A stretch of DNA of 64,000 nt. It comes from Aliamphritea ceti (GTDB lineage Bacteria; Pseudomonadota; Gammaproteobacteria; Pseudomonadales; Balneatricaceae). The notes under the pieces are model-generated. The model was not told where the DNA came from. It saw only the letters and a list, made by a program, of their open reading frames with translations, and did no database searches. Below, in pieces: positions 34,928-43,859 of this stretch (positions within the stretch are counted from its first letter, which is position 1; every line of letters begins with the position of its first letter). The stretch lies in NCBI RefSeq assembly GCF_024347215.1, contig NZ_AP025282.1, positions 1,550,001 through 1,614,000 on the forward strand, given 5' to 3'. A program made the position numbers and the translations under genes.

Positions 34928-34948
34928 GTTAATCTCAGGCCTTTGTAT

Positions 34949-35218
34949 ATGACAAAAACCGATGTCTGGTTTGTTTATATCCTGAAGTGTGCAGATAAAA
35001 CGCTGTACACAGGAGTCACTACGGACCTGCAGCGTCGCGTGCAGGAGCATAATAATAATGACCGGTTGGGTGCTAAATATACGCGCACCCGGCGTCCGGT
35101 CATTCTGCAATATCACGAAGCCTGTACTGGGCGAAGTAATGCCTGTAAGCGTGAGTCTTCGATCAAAAAGCTTACCCGTCGTGCAAAACTACAGTTAATT
35201 GCTGCTCAGACTGAATAA
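34949..35218 (+). CDS. GIY-YIG nuclease family protein (YhbQ-like)
   Basis: 89 residues from ATG 34949 (TTG at 34943 is possible). Single GIY-YIG domain: YILKCADKTLYTGVTTDLQRR carries the two Tyr, the Arg and the Gly, and the catalytic Glu is in CKRESSIKKLTR. Stand-alone members of the YhbQ/UPF0213 group are probable DNA nucleases of unclear biological role. Confidence 0.88.
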   Translation: MTKTDVWFVYILKCADKTLYTGVTTDLQRRVQEHNNNDRLGAKYTRTRRPVILQYHEACTGRSNACKRESSIKKLTRRAKLQLIAAQTE

Positions 35219-35412
35219 TAATTTGAATAGATTGAGCCGTTACTTTTTCTGACGTAATCTCAAACACTTGTATGAATCATTGATGGCTTAAGTTGTCTGT
35301 GTTCATATCAGGTTATTCTGCTGTCTTTAATATGTATTGCTACTCATATGGCAGAGTTTCTACACTGGCTATGCCGGAATTTATGTTGTCTGAATTTTGC
35401 AGGGAGAAAGTA

Positions 35413-36324
35413 ATGCGCTGCTCTAAGTTGTTTATCTGGAAGTTATTTGCCGGGAGGTTTTTCGGCTGGTTGGCTGGGGCAGTATTTCTCAGTCAGGGGG
35501 TGCTTAGTGCAAGTGTTCAGGCAAGCCCTGTCTGGAAAGTTTCTAACGGTACAGAGACTGTCTATCTTGGAGGTACTATTCATGTGCTGGCGGAAAGTGA
35601 CTATCCGTTACCTGGCTCTTTTCAGCAGGCATATAGCAATTCTGAGGTGGTTTTCTTTGAAACAGATATTGAAGTCCAGTCGAAGCCAGAGTTTGCTCAG
35701 AAGTTAGTCGCTTTGACCAGTTATCCGGATGGTCAGGGAATAGATAGCAGGTTGAGTTCTGATACATTACAGAAGCTAAATGATTATTTGCAGAGCAGGG
35801 GTGCATCTTTACAGGCTTTGAGAAGGTTTCGACCTGGTATGTTAGCGATGGTGATGACGAATCTTGAATTGCAGTATCAGGGGATGTCAGGGGACGGTGT
35901 TGATCAGTTTTATACAAATACCGCTATACAGGACGGGAAGCCAAGAGGGCAGTTAGAAACCCCTGAGGAGCAGATTAAGTTTATCGCATCTATGGGGCAG
36001 GGCAGTGAAGATGATCTTATAGATTATGCTTTGCAGGATATGTATAAAATGCGTGAAGATATGCTGGCGATAAAAAGTGCCTGGCGTGAAGGTGACAGGC
36101 AAGGTTTGCGAGAAGTAGCACTGGAGCCTTTTCGTGAGAACTCACCGGAAGTATTTAACACGCTGATTGTTGAACGTAACAATAACTGGTTACCGCAGAT
36201 TGAGCAGATGTTTGTTACGCCGGCTGATGAGTTGGTCTTAGTAGGTGTCTTACATTTAGTAGGTAAAGAAGGTTTATTACAACAGTTAGAAAAAAAAGGT
36301 TATAGCGTCACTCAGCTAAATTAG
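35413..36324 (+). CDS. TraB/GumN family protein, exported
   Basis: 303 residues from ATG 35413, with AGGGAGAA just upstream and a signal peptide ending near VQASPVWKV; the frame opens earlier but that part is not family-like. Core motifs GGTIHVL near the N-terminus, ETPEEQIKF and VGVLHLVGKEGLL near the C-terminus match the erythromycin-esterase-like TraB/GumN clan, proposed metalloproteases. Periplasmic; role unknown. Confidence 0.86.
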   Translation: MRCSKLFIWKLFAGRFFGWLAGAVFLSQGVLSASVQASPVWKVSNGTETVYLGGTIHVLAESDYPLPGSFQQAYSNSEVVFFETDIEVQSKPEFAQKLVALTSYPDGQGIDSRLSSDTLQKLNDYLQSRGASLQALRRFRPGMLAMVMTNLELQYQGMSGDGVDQFYTNTAIQDGKPRGQLETPEEQIKFIASMGQGSEDDLIDYALQDMYKMREDMLAIKSAWREGDRQGLREVALEPFRENSPEVFNTLIVERNNNWLPQIEQMFVTPADELVLVGVLHLVGKEGLLQQLEKKGYSVTQLN

Positions 36325-36343
36325 CAGTAGAGTCTTATGCTAA

Positions 36344-36372
36344 AAAAAACGGGCTAAGACAGCCCGTTTTTT
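36344..36372 (+). terminator. Bidirectional terminator (TraB / ccoG)
   Basis: Perfect 12-bp stem AAAAAACGGGCT/AGCCCGTTTTTT with a 5-base loop between two converging genes; A- and T-runs serve both directions. Confidence 0.92.
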
Positions 36373-36395
36373 ATACCTTATTTTTACAAGGATAC

Positions 36396-37757
36396 TCAGC
36401 GACGCTGCTGCGGCATGATAAATGAGCTCAGTTGCTGCCACTGACCCGCACTGTTTGCTGCTGTGAAGTTGATCTGGCGCGGTAACAGGCTAGTGTCAGC
36501 ATTTACAGGTGCACAGACGCGATAGTTAAGCTCGTCACGCTGGCCTTGTTGCAGGTTTAGCTGGGACTTGCCTTCCAGGCGAAGCAGGGTGCTGTCGAGG
36601 CCAAGAGTAAAGCTGTTGTTCGCAATAGATACGTTTTCAACTATCAGCTTGTATTCGTTACAGACTTCCCCGGCACCATTGGTGACAAATAAGGTTTGTC
36701 GGTCACGAATTACATCAATGATAAGTGCTTCTTTGTTAACGAATGCCCAGATCAGGTAACCACTGATCATTACTATTGCTGCGATGTAAGCATAGATACG
36801 GGGCCGTAATACCGGGCTGGCCTTTCCCTGTTCCTGATTTTCTGAAATAAACCGAATCAGGCCTGTTGGCCGGCGCATCCGGGTCATTACATCGTCGCAG
36901 GCATCTATACAAGCGCCGCAACTGATACAGTCCGACTGCAGCCCCTGGCGAATATCGATGCCGGTTGGGCATACATGCACACACAGTTTGCAGTCTATAC
37001 AGTCACCGCTGTCATTACTGCTGCGGTTTTTATGTCGGGGCTCGCCACGTTCAACATCATAACTGATATTGCGAGTGTCCGGATCAAACATAACCGACTG
37101 GAAACGTGCGTAAGGGCACATGTGCGCGCAGACTTTTTCCCGTACTAAGCCTGCATTAACGTAGGTAAGCAGGGCAAATATCAGTATCCAGCTAAACATT
37201 TCCAAGCTTAGGTTCAGGCTAATGATGTCGTTGGCGATTTCGCGGATCGGAACAAAGTAACCAATGAAAGTCATTGATGTCAGAGTTGCGAATGCAGCCC
37301 ACAGGCTATGCTTAGCTATCCGACGACTTAGTTTGGCAGTATTCCAGCCTTTGGTATCGTCTTTGATACGGTTGTTACGACGGCCTTCAGTAATGGTTTC
37401 AATACGAATAAATACCCAGGTCCAGATACTTTGTGGGCAGGCAAAGCCACACCATACGCGGCTGTAAGCAGAGGCCAGGGCGAATAACAGAATAGCGCCG
37501 ACGATCATAAAGCCGGCTAACAGGTAGATGTCCTTAGGGCTCATTAACATACCGAAGAGATGCAGGCGCCGGCTGGAAAAATCGAACAGTACGATTTGCT
37601 GGCCATCTAGGTTGATCCACGCGGTAAGGAAAAACATCAACATCAGACCGCCGCTGATTACCCGGCGAATTTGCTGAAAATGCCCTTCGGTAAGGCGCAC
37701 GTAAATCTTGCCGTCGACCTGTTTAGGGTCGTGTTGGTGTACAGGAATTTGTTGCAT
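36396..37757 (-). CDS. ccoG: Cytochrome cbb3 oxidase accessory protein CcoG
   Basis: 453 residues from ATG 37757 (a TTG at 37784 would add nine). Five membrane helices and a polyferredoxin centre with CIDCKLCVHVCP and CISCGACIDACD. WCGFACPQSIWTWVF is the FixG/RdxA signature, and a C-terminal periplasmic Ig-like domain follows. CcoG reduces Cu(II) for assembly of cbb3 oxidase. The ccoNOPQ genes are not in the window, so it is detached from its usual operon or they lie elsewhere. Confidence 0.93.
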   Translation of the reverse strand: MQQIPVHQHDPKQVDGKIYVRLTEGHFQQIRRVISGGLMLMFFLTAWINLDGQQIVLFDFSSRRLHLFGMLMSPKDIYLLAGFMIVGAILLFALASAYSRVWCGFACPQSIWTWVFIRIETITEGRRNNRIKDDTKGWNTAKLSRRIAKHSLWAAFATLTSMTFIGYFVPIREIANDIISLNLSLEMFSWILIFALLTYVNAGLVREKVCAHMCPYARFQSVMFDPDTRNISYDVERGEPRHKNRSSNDSGDCIDCKLCVHVCPTGIDIRQGLQSDCISCGACIDACDDVMTRMRRPTGLIRFISENQEQGKASPVLRPRIYAYIAAIVMISGYLIWAFVNKEALIIDVIRDRQTLFVTNGAGEVCNEYKLIVENVSIANNSFTLGLDSTLLRLEGKSQLNLQQGQRDELNYRVCAPVNADTSLLPRQINFTAANSAGQWQQLSSFIMPQQRR

Positions 37758-37840
37758 GGCGATGCTCTGAAAGACTCTGTTCAAAAGTAATGGCTATGGC
37801 CCGCGGGACTTTATTGGCATTCAGAAGTCGTCGCGGGGAC

Positions 37841-37854
37841 CGGATCGCAATCAA
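37841..37854 (-). promoter_or_regulatory. Possible FNR/Anr-like site upstream of ccoG
   Basis: In ccoG sense TTGATTGCGATCCG matches TTGAT-N4-ATCAA at 8 of 10 defined positions, about 85 bases before the start. FNR/Anr control of cbb3 genes is known in the group; this single imperfect site is only suggestive. Confidence 0.3.
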
Positions 37855-37956
37855 GGGGGATGTTTTGTAATTTATTGTTGTCACTTGGTTCTTTGCGAGG
37901 ATGCTTATGTTAGAGGAAAAATAGAATAAGAACAGACGTAAAAAATAATATATTAT

Positions 37957-38015
37957 TAGGTACAGATTTTTAGTGATACTGTCTGTGCCTGTTATTTTTT
38001 TAGGATCTGTACCTA
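37957..38015 (+). promoter_or_regulatory. Inverted repeat abutting the mocR start
   Basis: Perfect 11-base arms TAGGTACAGAT (37957-37967) and ATCTGTACCTA (38005-38015), 37 bases apart. The right arm occupies the space from the AGGA ribosome site to the A of the ATG. A MocR dimer could bind both arms for autoregulation, or an mRNA hairpin could mask the start. Confidence 0.6.
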
Positions 38016-39421
38016 TGTTCCTCTACCAAGTACTTGAGCAACAAATTCGTGAGCAAATTGAAAGCGGCCAGTTATCGTTTGGCAGCCGGCTGCCTTCGGT
38101 AAGGGCTTTATGTCAGGAGCAGGATCTTTCTAAAGCGACGGTGTTAAATGCTTATGCCAGGCTTGAAGCTGCTGGCTTAATCGAAGCACGACCGAAGTCC
38201 GGATATTTTGTCAGTTATACCGCGCGGCGGCTAGAGTTACCGGGCGAGAGCCAACCAGATATGGCGCCGGCGTTTATAAATCTGGATCAGGTCTTGCTGG
38301 ATATTATGGAGCAAAGTGCTGCTTTTGATATTCGTCCGGAAGGTAAGTCAGACGAGTACAGTGAGCCATTGAGGCGCTGTCTGGCCAGGGCAGCCCGGTC
38401 GCAAAAAGGCCAGGAACAGCAATATTATGATGAACCTGCAGGGTTATTGGGGTTGCGGCAGCAGTTAGTACGTCGTTGCGCAGATGCTGGGAGCCTGGTT
38501 TCAGCAGATGAAATTGTTATTTCGGGAGGCTGTCAGCATTCTCTGATGCTGGCGCTAATGGCAACGACATCTCCGGGTGACACTGTGGCTGTTGAGTCAC
38601 CAGGTTTTTACGGCAGTTTACAGTTGATAGAAGCTCTGGGGTTAAAAGCGGTTGAAGTACCTTCTTCCCCTGCAACGGGAGTTAGCCCCGATGCGCTGGA
38701 ACTGGCAATGCAGCACTGGCCTATTAAAGCTGTATTGTTGACCCCTAATTTTGCCACGCCCACAGGCGCCTGTATGCCCGACAGCCATAAGCAGCGGGTG
38801 CTGAATCTGATTCGCAGTAAAGACGTTGCTCTTATAGAAGATGATATATACGGTGATCTGACCTTTGGCTTACAGCGACCGCGGAGTATTCATTCCTATG
38901 ATCAGGAAGCCGGTGCCAGTGGTCTGGTCTTATTATGCTCCTCTTTGTCGAAGAGTTTGTCCCGGGATTTACGGGTTGGCTGGATATTACCAGGCCGTTA
39001 TAAAGATAAGATTAAGCGCCTTAAGCTTGTTACGCAGTTAGCCAGTAGTCAGTTGACTCAGCAAGGGGTCAGGATGTTTTTGGAATCCGGCAGCTACGAC
39101 CGTTTTCTGCGTAAGCGCAGGCAGCAACTGGCTGAGCAGTGTCAGCAGTTACAGGATCTATTGGCCCGCTTATTTCCGCAGGCGACCGGCTGTAGCAAGC
39201 CTTTAGGAGGGATAGCACTTTGGCTGGAGTTGCCTGAAAAAGTGGATACTCTGGCGCTTTATAACCAGGCCCGTAAACGCGGTATTATCATTACTCCTGG
39301 TAGTCTGTTTACTTCGCAGCAGCGATATCAAAACTGCTTGCGCATAGGTTTTGCCCAGCCCTGGAGCGCATCGCGGATAGCGGCACTGGAAGAGATAGCT
39401 ACGCTGCTTGATGTAATGTAA
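38015..39421 (+). CDS. MocR-type (GntR-aminotransferase) transcription regulator
   Basis: 468 residues from ATG 38015, which has AGGA about 8 bases upstream. N-terminal GntR winged helix (about 1-70: REQIESGQLSFGSRLPSVRALCQ, SGYFV) fused to a class I aminotransferase fold. The PLP Lys is in CSSLSKSLSRDLRVGW and the Asp in IEDDIYGDL. MocR proteins use PLP-bound amines or amino acids as ligands; the targets here are unknown because the divergent neighbour is ccoG and the downstream gene is pyrC. Confidence 0.9.
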   Translation: MFLYQVLEQQIREQIESGQLSFGSRLPSVRALCQEQDLSKATVLNAYARLEAAGLIEARPKSGYFVSYTARRLELPGESQPDMAPAFINLDQVLLDIMEQSAAFDIRPEGKSDEYSEPLRRCLARAARSQKGQEQQYYDEPAGLLGLRQQLVRRCADAGSLVSADEIVISGGCQHSLMLALMATTSPGDTVAVESPGFYGSLQLIEALGLKAVEVPSSPATGVSPDALELAMQHWPIKAVLLTPNFATPTGACMPDSHKQRVLNLIRSKDVALIEDDIYGDLTFGLQRPRSIHSYDQEAGASGLVLLCSSLSKSLSRDLRVGWILPGRYKDKIKRLKLVTQLASSQLTQQGVRMFLESGSYDRFLRKRRQQLAEQCQQLQDLLARLFPQATGCSKPLGGIALWLELPEKVDTLALYNQARKRGIIITPGSLFTSQQRYQNCLRIGFAQPWSASRIAALEEIATLLDVM

Positions 39422-39463
39422 AAATTCCCTGCAGACGTCGCACATGTCATGAATGGTTATTGT

Positions 39464-39491
39464 ATAATGCGGGCATATTATCCATGCCCGC
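39464..39491 (+). promoter_or_regulatory. pyrC promoter -10 and overlapping inverted repeat
   Basis: A consensus TATAAT (39464-39469) without a clear -35 is followed at once by GCGGGCAT/ATGCCCGC (39470-39477, 39484-39491). The 8-bp stem sits across the expected transcription start, so it could be an operator or the start of a leader hairpin; the E. coli pyrC leader uses start-site switching and a hairpin. Confidence 0.55.
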
Positions 39492-39538
39492 CAAGGATCA
39501 CTGTTTAAACGGTGGTCCGGTTATACAGAAGAGCCTCT

Positions 39539-40573
39539 ATGACAAGCCTGACGATTCAAACCCCTGATGACTGGCACCTGCATCTGCGTGATGCTGATAT
39601 GCTGCCAGAAACCGTACCTGCGACAGCGCGTTGCTTTCAGCGCGCGATTATCATGCCGAATCTGGTGCCGCCAGTCACAAATGTTGAAATGGCGATGGCG
39701 TATAAACAGCGGATTCTTGATGCTCGTCCTGAAGGCAATTCTTTTGAGCCGCTGGTCACTCTGTTTCTGACCAATGCTACTTCAGCGCAGGATATTATTG
39801 ATGCCAAGGCAGCTGGTGTTGTCGCTGCGAAGATGTATCCGGCCGGCGCCACGACTAACTCTGCAGCGGCGGTCAGTCAGCTGGAAGCCTTATATCCTGT
39901 GTTTGAAGTCATGGCTGAGCAGGGGATGTTGCTGCTGGTTCATGGTGAAGTGACAGATCATCACATTGATATTTTTGATCGTGAAAAGGTCTTCATTGAT
40001 CAAAAGTTACAGCACATAGTGTCACGCTTTCCGCAGTTAAAAGTCGTCTTCGAGCATATTACTACCGGTGATGCTGCTGCTTTTGTTGCTGGCGCTTCCG
40101 ATAATGTTGCTGCGACTATTACACCTCAGCACTTATTGCTGAACCGTAATGATTTGCTGGTGGGTGGTGTACGTCCGCATAACTTCTGCCTGCCTGTTCT
40201 GAAGCGTAATACACATCAGCAGGCGTTGCAGGATGCAGTGAAGACAGGTTCTGCTAAGTTCTTCCTGGGAACTGATTCAGCGCCCCATGCTAAAGATGCT
40301 AAAGAAAATGCCTGCGGCTGTGCCGGTTGTTACAGCGCATGGAGTGCAATTGAATTGTATGCACAGGTATTTGAAGATATCGGTGCACTGGATAAGCTGG
40401 AAGCCTTTGCCAGTCATCATGGTGCTGATTTCTATGGTCTGCCACGTAATAGCGGCAGTATCACTCTGGTTCAGGATGAGTGGCAGGTACCTGCTGAAAT
40501 TATTCTGCCGAATGGTAAGCCTATCGTACCTTTCTATGCCGGTGAAACATTACGTTGGAAGGCTCAGGTATAA
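39539..40573 (+). CDS. pyrC: Dihydroorotase
   Basis: 344 residues from ATG 39539 (GAAGAG upstream). E. coli-type PyrC: metal-binding HLHLRD near the N-terminus, the carboxylated Lys in AAKMYPAGAT, and later ligands in VHGEV, FEHITT and GTDSAPH. Cyclises carbamoyl-aspartate to dihydroorotate in pyrimidine synthesis. The stop codon lies in a 15-base tandem repeat. Confidence 0.96.
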   Translation: MTSLTIQTPDDWHLHLRDADMLPETVPATARCFQRAIIMPNLVPPVTNVEMAMAYKQRILDARPEGNSFEPLVTLFLTNATSAQDIIDAKAAGVVAAKMYPAGATTNSAAAVSQLEALYPVFEVMAEQGMLLLVHGEVTDHHIDIFDREKVFIDQKLQHIVSRFPQLKVVFEHITTGDAAAFVAGASDNVAATITPQHLLLNRNDLLVGGVRPHNFCLPVLKRNTHQQALQDAVKTGSAKFFLGTDSAPHAKDAKENACGCAGCYSAWSAIELYAQVFEDIGALDKLEAFASHHGADFYGLPRNSGSITLVQDEWQVPAEIILPNGKPIVPFYAGETLRWKAQV

Positions 40574-40618
40574 AACGCCCAGGTATAAATAGACCGTTAA
40601 AAAGTTCAGGCATAAACA
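40562..40618 (+). repeat. Tandem 15-base repeat at the pyrC stop codon
   Basis: GCTCAGGTATAAAAC / GCCCAGGTATAAATA / GACCGTTAAAAA (shortened) / GTTCAGGCATAAACA. Units 1 and 2 agree at 12 of 15 positions and units 1 and 4 at 11. Unit 1 holds the last codons Ala-Gln-Val-stop. TAA at 40571, 40586 and 40613 are all in the pyrC frame. Confidence 0.8.
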
Positions 40619-40637
40619 CCTGAATGGAGATTGATGA

Positions 40638-41651
40638 ATGAGCAGTAACGTTTTAATTATTTACACCGGCGGAACTATCGGCATGCAGATGTCTGCAGAT
40701 GGTTATATACCGGTTGCCGGTTTTGAAGCGTTACTGCGTGAGCGCCTTAATGCAGGCGCAGCTATGCAATTACCGGCGTTTGAAGTGCTGGAGTTTGAGC
40801 ATCTTATCGATAGCTCTAATTTGCAGCCTGAGCACTGGAATAAAATTGCTGAAGCCCTGCAGGATAACTGGGACCGTTTTGACGGTTTTATCGTTCTGCA
40901 TGGCACTGACACAATGGCGTACAGCGCCTCAGCCCTGTCTTATATGATGCAGGGGCTGGATAAACCTGTGATATTTACCGGTTCGCAAATTCCGTTGACC
41001 GAATTACGCAATGATGCCTTAGACAACTTACTGACAGCTTTAATTCTGGCGGGTAATTATCCGCTGAATGAAGTCAGCGTATTTTTTAATGGTCGCTTGT
41101 TGCGCGGTAATCGCAGTAGCAAACTGAAAAGCACAGGTTTTGATGCCTTTGATTCGCCAAATTTTCCATGGCTGGGCCAGGCGGGTATTCATATTGATTT
41201 GCATGAGCATCTTTTACTACCGAAACGTAAACAGCGTTTCATGAATCCGGTATTTGCTGAAGATGCTGTGCGGGTGTTACCTATTTATCCCGGAGTCAGT
41301 GCCTGCGTTGCGCGGGATTTGCTTGCGCCTGAACATGTTAAAGCGCTGATTATGATCAGTTATGGTGTGGGTAATCCGCCGGATGCAAATGTCGAGCTGA
41401 TGAATGTTCTGGCAGAAGCCAATGCACGTGGAGTCGTCATTATTAATCTGACTCACTGTTTGCAGGGGCGGGTAAGCCAGGGCGCTTATGCGACCGGTCA
41501 GACGCTGAACAGGATCGGGGTACTGCCGGGCAGTGATCTGACTTTAGAAGCGGCCTTCAGTAAATTGCATTTTTTACTGGCAACTGAGACATCAGCAGAA
41601 GATGTACGTCGCTTAATGGCTGAGTCAGTTTGTGGTGAATTGTCAGGCTAA
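40638..41651 (+). CDS. ansA: L-asparaginase, type I (cytoplasmic)
   Basis: 337 residues, no signal peptide. The two threonine centres are visible: TGGTIG near residue 10-15 and HGTDTMAYSASAL. Cytoplasmic type I enzymes hydrolyse asparagine to aspartate and ammonia; aspartate feeds pyrimidine synthesis, consistent with its place 64 bases after pyrC. GGAG lies upstream of the ATG. Confidence 0.93.
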   Translation: MSSNVLIIYTGGTIGMQMSADGYIPVAGFEALLRERLNAGAAMQLPAFEVLEFEHLIDSSNLQPEHWNKIAEALQDNWDRFDGFIVLHGTDTMAYSASALSYMMQGLDKPVIFTGSQIPLTELRNDALDNLLTALILAGNYPLNEVSVFFNGRLLRGNRSSKLKSTGFDAFDSPNFPWLGQAGIHIDLHEHLLLPKRKQRFMNPVFAEDAVRVLPIYPGVSACVARDLLAPEHVKALIMISYGVGNPPDANVELMNVLAEANARGVVIINLTHCLQGRVSQGAYATGQTLNRIGVLPGSDLTLEAAFSKLHFLLATETSAEDVRRLMAESVCGELSG

Positions 41652-41794
41652 CATTTTATCTTTCATGTGTTGTAAATATCGGCTGTCCGATACTGGTATT
41701 AAAGCGGTTTTGCGAAAGCTTTTGAGAACCGGTTTTAGAAGAGAGTGCGTTGTCGGAATATGTATCTGTTAACTACGAGTAAGCTTCCTGAATT

Positions 41795-42832
41795 ATGAAT
41801 AATCCGACAGATGTAATCGGGCAAGGTGCTGAGCGTACCCTGATTGATAATATTGCTGACCTGACTGCAATCCGTGATACAGAGCACCTCGAATTCAGTT
41901 TGTTGAAATCGTTACACCAGTTTCTACAACCGCAGGACCTGATTTTATATAAACGCCATAATGATGGTCACTTACTGGCTGAAATGCGCTATACCGCTGA
42001 TGGCGGCGACGTAAAAATTGATGATCTGACATTACCAGAGATCATGAGTCAGGCTGACTTCACAGAATCAAAACAGCATACAGAAGTGCAGGGTAACTGC
42101 GCGCTGAATCTGTTCAGCTTATTTGAATCACGTTTTCATCAGGTGTATTTGCTGGTGCAGACTGAACAGATTCTATCTGCTTATAACAGCGATCTGATTA
42201 CCGGTCTGATGGATATCTACAGTAACTTTTGTAATTTACTGGAGGATGCTCAGAAAGATCAGCTGACCGGATTGGCTAACCGTAACAGTTTTGATAAATA
42301 TATTAAGAAAATCTACCAGCAGGTGAGCCAGTACAGTGATGTACAGGCCTGTGCAGATGCTGCCGTAAAAGCACCGGTGTACTGGATGGCCATTCTTGAT
42401 ATTGACCACTTTAAATCGATCAATGATAACTTTGGTCACCTGTATGGTGATGAAGTGTTAGTCCTTCTGGCGCAAACGATGCAGAACAAGTTGCGCCGAA
42501 ATGACATGCTGTTCCGTTATGGCGGTGAAGAATTTGTATTGATTGCTGAGTGTGGTGATGAGCAAGCGGCACGGGATATGTTTGCACGTTTGCGAACTGC
42601 TGTTGAGCAACGCAATTTTCCACAACTGGGGCAGGTAACTGTGAGCATTGGTGTTACCCAAATTTCGCCACAGGTGATGCCGGTTACTTTACTGGAATAT
42701 GCTGATCAGGCCTTATATCACAGTAAAGATAGCGGCCGTAATCAAGTGACGTTTTATACCGATATGCAGTCGTCCAACAGTGAGAAATACGATAGTGTGA
42801 AGTTTGATGGCGGTGATGTAGAACTGTTCTAG
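41795..42832 (+). CDS. GGDEF diguanylate cyclase
   Basis: 345 residues. An N-terminal region (about 1-155) resembles a divergent GAF-like sensor with no membrane segment; the C-terminal GGDEF domain has GGEEF (RYGGEEFVLIAE) and the I-site RRND just upstream. The metal Asp is in AILDIDHFKSIND. Synthesises c-di-GMP; signal unknown. Confidence 0.9.
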   Translation: MNNPTDVIGQGAERTLIDNIADLTAIRDTEHLEFSLLKSLHQFLQPQDLILYKRHNDGHLLAEMRYTADGGDVKIDDLTLPEIMSQADFTESKQHTEVQGNCALNLFSLFESRFHQVYLLVQTEQILSAYNSDLITGLMDIYSNFCNLLEDAQKDQLTGLANRNSFDKYIKKIYQQVSQYSDVQACADAAVKAPVYWMAILDIDHFKSINDNFGHLYGDEVLVLLAQTMQNKLRRNDMLFRYGGEEFVLIAECGDEQAARDMFARLRTAVEQRNFPQLGQVTVSIGVTQISPQVMPVTLLEYADQALYHSKDSGRNQVTFYTDMQSSNSEKYDSVKFDGGDVELF

Positions 42833-42898
42833 TTTAGTGATAAGAACAGCCTGTTAGCATTATCTTGATGGCAACTGATTCAGGGAGTGAACCTGGGA

Positions 42899-43321
42899 AT
42901 GATTACCGGTAGTTGTTTGTGCGGTGCTGTTAAATACAGTCTGAATGGACCAATGGGTGAAATAGTACACTGCCATTGTGAAACCTGTCGCAAAACCCAC
43001 AGCAGTGCATTTTCAAGTGTTGCAGCGGTTGCTGATACAGATTTCAATTTACAGGTTGCTGTTAATCAGTTGGGTTGCTTTGAATCATCTCCGGGAAAAC
43101 GCCGCTACTTTTGTCAGGCATGTGGCAGTCATCTCTATGCTAAGCGTGACAACACTGAACATGTGATTTTACGCCTTGGTAGCCTAGATGATAGCAGCCT
43201 GACAGTTGAAAACACGCCTCGCGAACGTAATCATATCTGGGTTTCACAGCAGGCTAACTGGTATCAGCGGGATGCTGAATTACCCGCATTTGATGAATAC
43301 GAACCTTCAATCTCAGATTAA
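42899..43321 (+). CDS. GFA family (glutathione-dependent formaldehyde-activating-like) protein
   Basis: 140 residues from ATG 42899; AGGGAG lies 11 bases upstream and a GTG at 42887 is possible. Zinc-binding cysteines are in GSCLCGAVKY, CHCETCRKTHSS and CQACGSHLYA, the GFA/CENP-V pattern. Members bind zinc and some react S-hydroxymethyl-glutathione; the activity of this one cannot be told. Confidence 0.88.
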   Translation: MITGSCLCGAVKYSLNGPMGEIVHCHCETCRKTHSSAFSSVAAVADTDFNLQVAVNQLGCFESSPGKRRYFCQACGSHLYAKRDNTEHVILRLGSLDDSSLTVENTPRERNHIWVSQQANWYQRDAELPAFDEYEPSISD

Positions 43322-43341
43322 GTAATTTACATGGTATCAAA

Positions 43342-43755
43342 ATGATCTTTATCTCCAATGCAGTACAACTTCACGATGATGAAGTAGAGCTGTCTGGCAT
43401 TCGTGCGCAGGGAGCTGGCGGTCAGAATGTAAATAAGGTTTCGAGTGCGATTCATCTGCGCTTTGATATACCGGCTTCATCTTTGCCTGAATTCTATAAG
43501 GAGCGCTTACTGGGGCTAAAAGATCGGCGTATCAGTAAGGAAGGTGTGTTAATAATTAAGGCACAGATGCACCGTAGTCAGGAGCTGAATCGTGAAGATG
43601 CTCTGGAGCGACTGGTAGAGCTGATTCGTACTGCTACAGTTGTGCAGAAAACACGCCGGCCGACTAAACCTACGCGGGGATCACAGCGACGACGATTGGA
43701 TGGAAAAAAACAGCGCGGTGCTACTAAGGCGTTGCGGGGCAAAGTTTCGGACTAA
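43342..43755 (+). CDS. arfB: Alternative ribosome-rescue factor ArfB
   Basis: 137 residues: a release-factor-like domain with the catalytic GGQ (GAGGQNVNKVSSAIHLRF) and a basic C-terminal tail (RRPTKPTRGSQRRR, then KKQRG) that enters the empty mRNA channel of stalled ribosomes. Hydrolyses peptidyl-tRNA on non-stop ribosomes. It begins 20 bases after the GFA gene, so probably cotranscribed. Confidence 0.93.
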   Translation: MIFISNAVQLHDDEVELSGIRAQGAGGQNVNKVSSAIHLRFDIPASSLPEFYKERLLGLKDRRISKEGVLIIKAQMHRSQELNREDALERLVELIRTATVVQKTRRPTKPTRGSQRRRLDGKKQRGATKALRGKVSD

Positions 43756-43774
43756 ATTTAGCTTGTAAGTATTA

Positions 43775-43789
43775 TGTTATATTGTAACA
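43775..43789 (+). promoter_or_regulatory. Zur-like box
   Basis: TGTTATATTGTAACA, matching the gammaproteobacterial Zur core GTTAYANTRTAAC, 71 bases before the zrgA-like ATG. It predicts zinc repression of the locus. Confidence 0.65.
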
Positions 43790-43859
43790 ATTGTGTTTCT
43801 TGGGCACTGCTTTGTTGTGTCTGATTGTTATTAAAATCCGCCAGGGAGCATAGAACACC

